The notes below the pieces were generated by a model. The model was not told where the DNA came from and ran no database searches. It worked only from the letters and a program-made list of their open reading frames with translations. Both the position numbers and the translations under genes were made by a program. A DNA stretch of 6,942 bases from Gammaproteobacteria bacterium (lineage in GTDB: Bacteria; Pseudomonadota; Gammaproteobacteria; Enterobacterales; Kangiellaceae). This document shows, in pieces, positions 6,370 through 6,942 of this stretch (its first letter is position 1; each line of letters starts with the position of its first letter). The stretch covers positions 1 to 6,942 of the forward strand of contig JABXIW010000431.1 of NCBI GenBank assembly GCA_013372875.1. Reading direction: 5' to 3'.

Positions 6370-6426
6370 GATGGGAAGGTGGTTGAAGTTTAATGAAGCC
6401 AAGAGTGGAGCTAGAGATATGGCCAG

Positions 6427-6459
6427 AAAAAGCACACTGTGATAAGAGCCAATGTGCTT
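6427..6459 (-). terminator. Terminator of the glycosylase-family gene
   Basis: On the minus strand, AAGCACA (6459-6453) pairs with TGTGCTT (6436-6430) across a 16-nt loop, and the second arm runs into a short T-tract (five T in all) before TCTGG. It lies 12 bp past the stop codon. An alternative inner pairing of TGATAAG with CTTATCA (6440-6462) overlaps it. Confidence 0.55.
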
Positions 6460-6471
6460 ATCAACTTGTCG

Positions 6472-6942
6472 TTAGAGTCGATTATCACCAGTACTAAATG
6501 CAATGATTTGACTGATTTCGGTGAGGCTACGACCGCTCTCCTTTTGCCATTGCATAAACGCTTGGGTTGCTGCATCGTGAGATTTTTTGGTGTCTTTTCC
6601 GCCTTCGATGATTTTGCAATTGCGCAAGTATGCTTCCACATCGTTAGACAAAATAAACGTATCAGCACCCATTTGACGTAAAGTATATGGCCCTGTATTA
6701 CCGCCCAAACGGCTGCCATGTTTTTTTAGATACGCCCAAAGCTCAGTGATTTTCTCCTGAGGCCAATCTGCGACCATTTTGCCAAATGACCCATGCTGGA
6801 TTGATGCTTCGTGGATCATTCGAGCATTGGCAGGAATCGACATCACTTTCGTTAGGTGGCGAATAATACGCTCATCGGTCGCTTTGGTTTCCCATTGTTC
6901 GTCAGACAGCATCAATAGTGGCTCAATCTTAAATCCGAAGAA
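6472..6942 (-). CDS. DNA-3-methyladenine glycosylase I-family protein (COG2818-like), 5' end outside window
   Basis: The frame is open to the right edge, so the start lies outside the window. The visible 156 residues begin FFGFKIEPLLMLSDEQW and represent the middle and C-terminal parts. Recognisable blocks are RIIRHLTKVMSIPANARMI, HGSFGKMVADWP, and RLGGNTGPYTLRQMGADTFI followed by LSNDVEAYL, which I associate with proteins annotated as DNA-3-methyladenine glycosylase I. Such enzymes remove alkylated adenine from DNA in base-excision repair. The C-terminal His/Cys pair that binds zinc in classical E. coli Tag is not seen here; the tail ends FSTGDNRL. This suggests a divergent branch whose activity should not be taken for granted. 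The N-terminal substrate-pocket residues cannot be checked. TTG or ATG codons at 6915-6910 are internal, because family similarity continues upstream of them. Confidence 0.78.
   Translation of the reverse strand, partial: FFGFKIEPLLMLSDEQWETKATDERIIRHLTKVMSIPANARMIHEASIQHGSFGKMVADWPQEKITELWAYLKKHGSRLGGNTGPYTLRQMGADTFILSNDVEAYLRNCKIIEGGKDTKKSHDAATQAFMQWQKESGRSLTEISQIIAFSTGDNRL

Larger units (their letters stand above)
5972..6471. other. 500-bp intergenic region without a convincing gene
   Basis: No open reading frame with a plausible start was found on either strand between the carrier start and the glycosylase-family stop. The half nearer the carrier holds its ribosome-binding site, a small palindrome CGAAATCTTTCG (6062-6073), a 5-bp stem AGCGC/GCGCT (6100-6115), a promoter candidate and a plus-strand terminator-like hairpin. 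The distal half (about 6230-6370) is AT-rich, with a large imperfect inverted repeat, and ends in the terminator of the upstream gene. Confidence 0.7.

Noticed and set aside
6411..6719. 102-codon minus-strand open frame overlapping the glycosylase-family gene
   Set aside because: It lies in another frame of a recognisable gene, has no family resemblance and runs through the terminator hairpin, so it is a shadow.

Overview
The window looks like chromosomal DNA of a gammaproteobacterium, most likely a Vibrio of the harveyi/parahaemolyticus type. This rests on moderate G+C, the MdlA/MdlB protein sequences, an MSHA-like type IV pilin and the general style of the proteins. The genus is an inference from recognised families, not from a search. 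All five genes lie on the minus strand, so transcription runs from high to low coordinates. No mobile element, CRISPR array, tRNA or rRNA was seen.

Layout in transcription order (high to low coordinate): (1) 6942-6472, the 3' part of a DNA-3-methyladenine glycosylase I-family gene, cut by the window edge and followed by a terminator hairpin. (2) 6471-5972, a 500-bp intergenic region with an AT-rich imperfect inverted repeat, a plus-strand terminator-like hairpin with no gene feeding it, and a plausible promoter for the next gene. (3) 5971-4628, a GltS-family (sodium:glutamate symporter-like) membrane carrier, ending in a strong GC-rich hairpin. (4) 4384-3893, a single type IV prepilin of the MshA type, starting at GTG and closed by a near-perfect hairpin at 3850-3878. 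(5) 3619-98, a two-gene operon for a heterodimeric ABC exporter, mdlA then mdlB. The two genes are separated by 3 bp, the ribosome-binding site of mdlB lies in the end of mdlA, and a hairpin follows mdlB.

Functionally these are four independent transcription units, each with its own terminator-like hairpin, rather than one pathway. The only obvious cooperation is between MdlA and MdlB, which should form one exporter with one normal and one degenerate ATP site. That asymmetry can be read directly from the motifs (Asp instead of Glu after Walker B in MdlA, LSAGQ instead of LSGGQ in MdlB). I see no convincing new multi-gene system. The items most worth checking are the orphan pilin, the possible small RNA upstream of the GltS-like gene, and a 33-bp-spaced direct repeat over the mdlA promoter.
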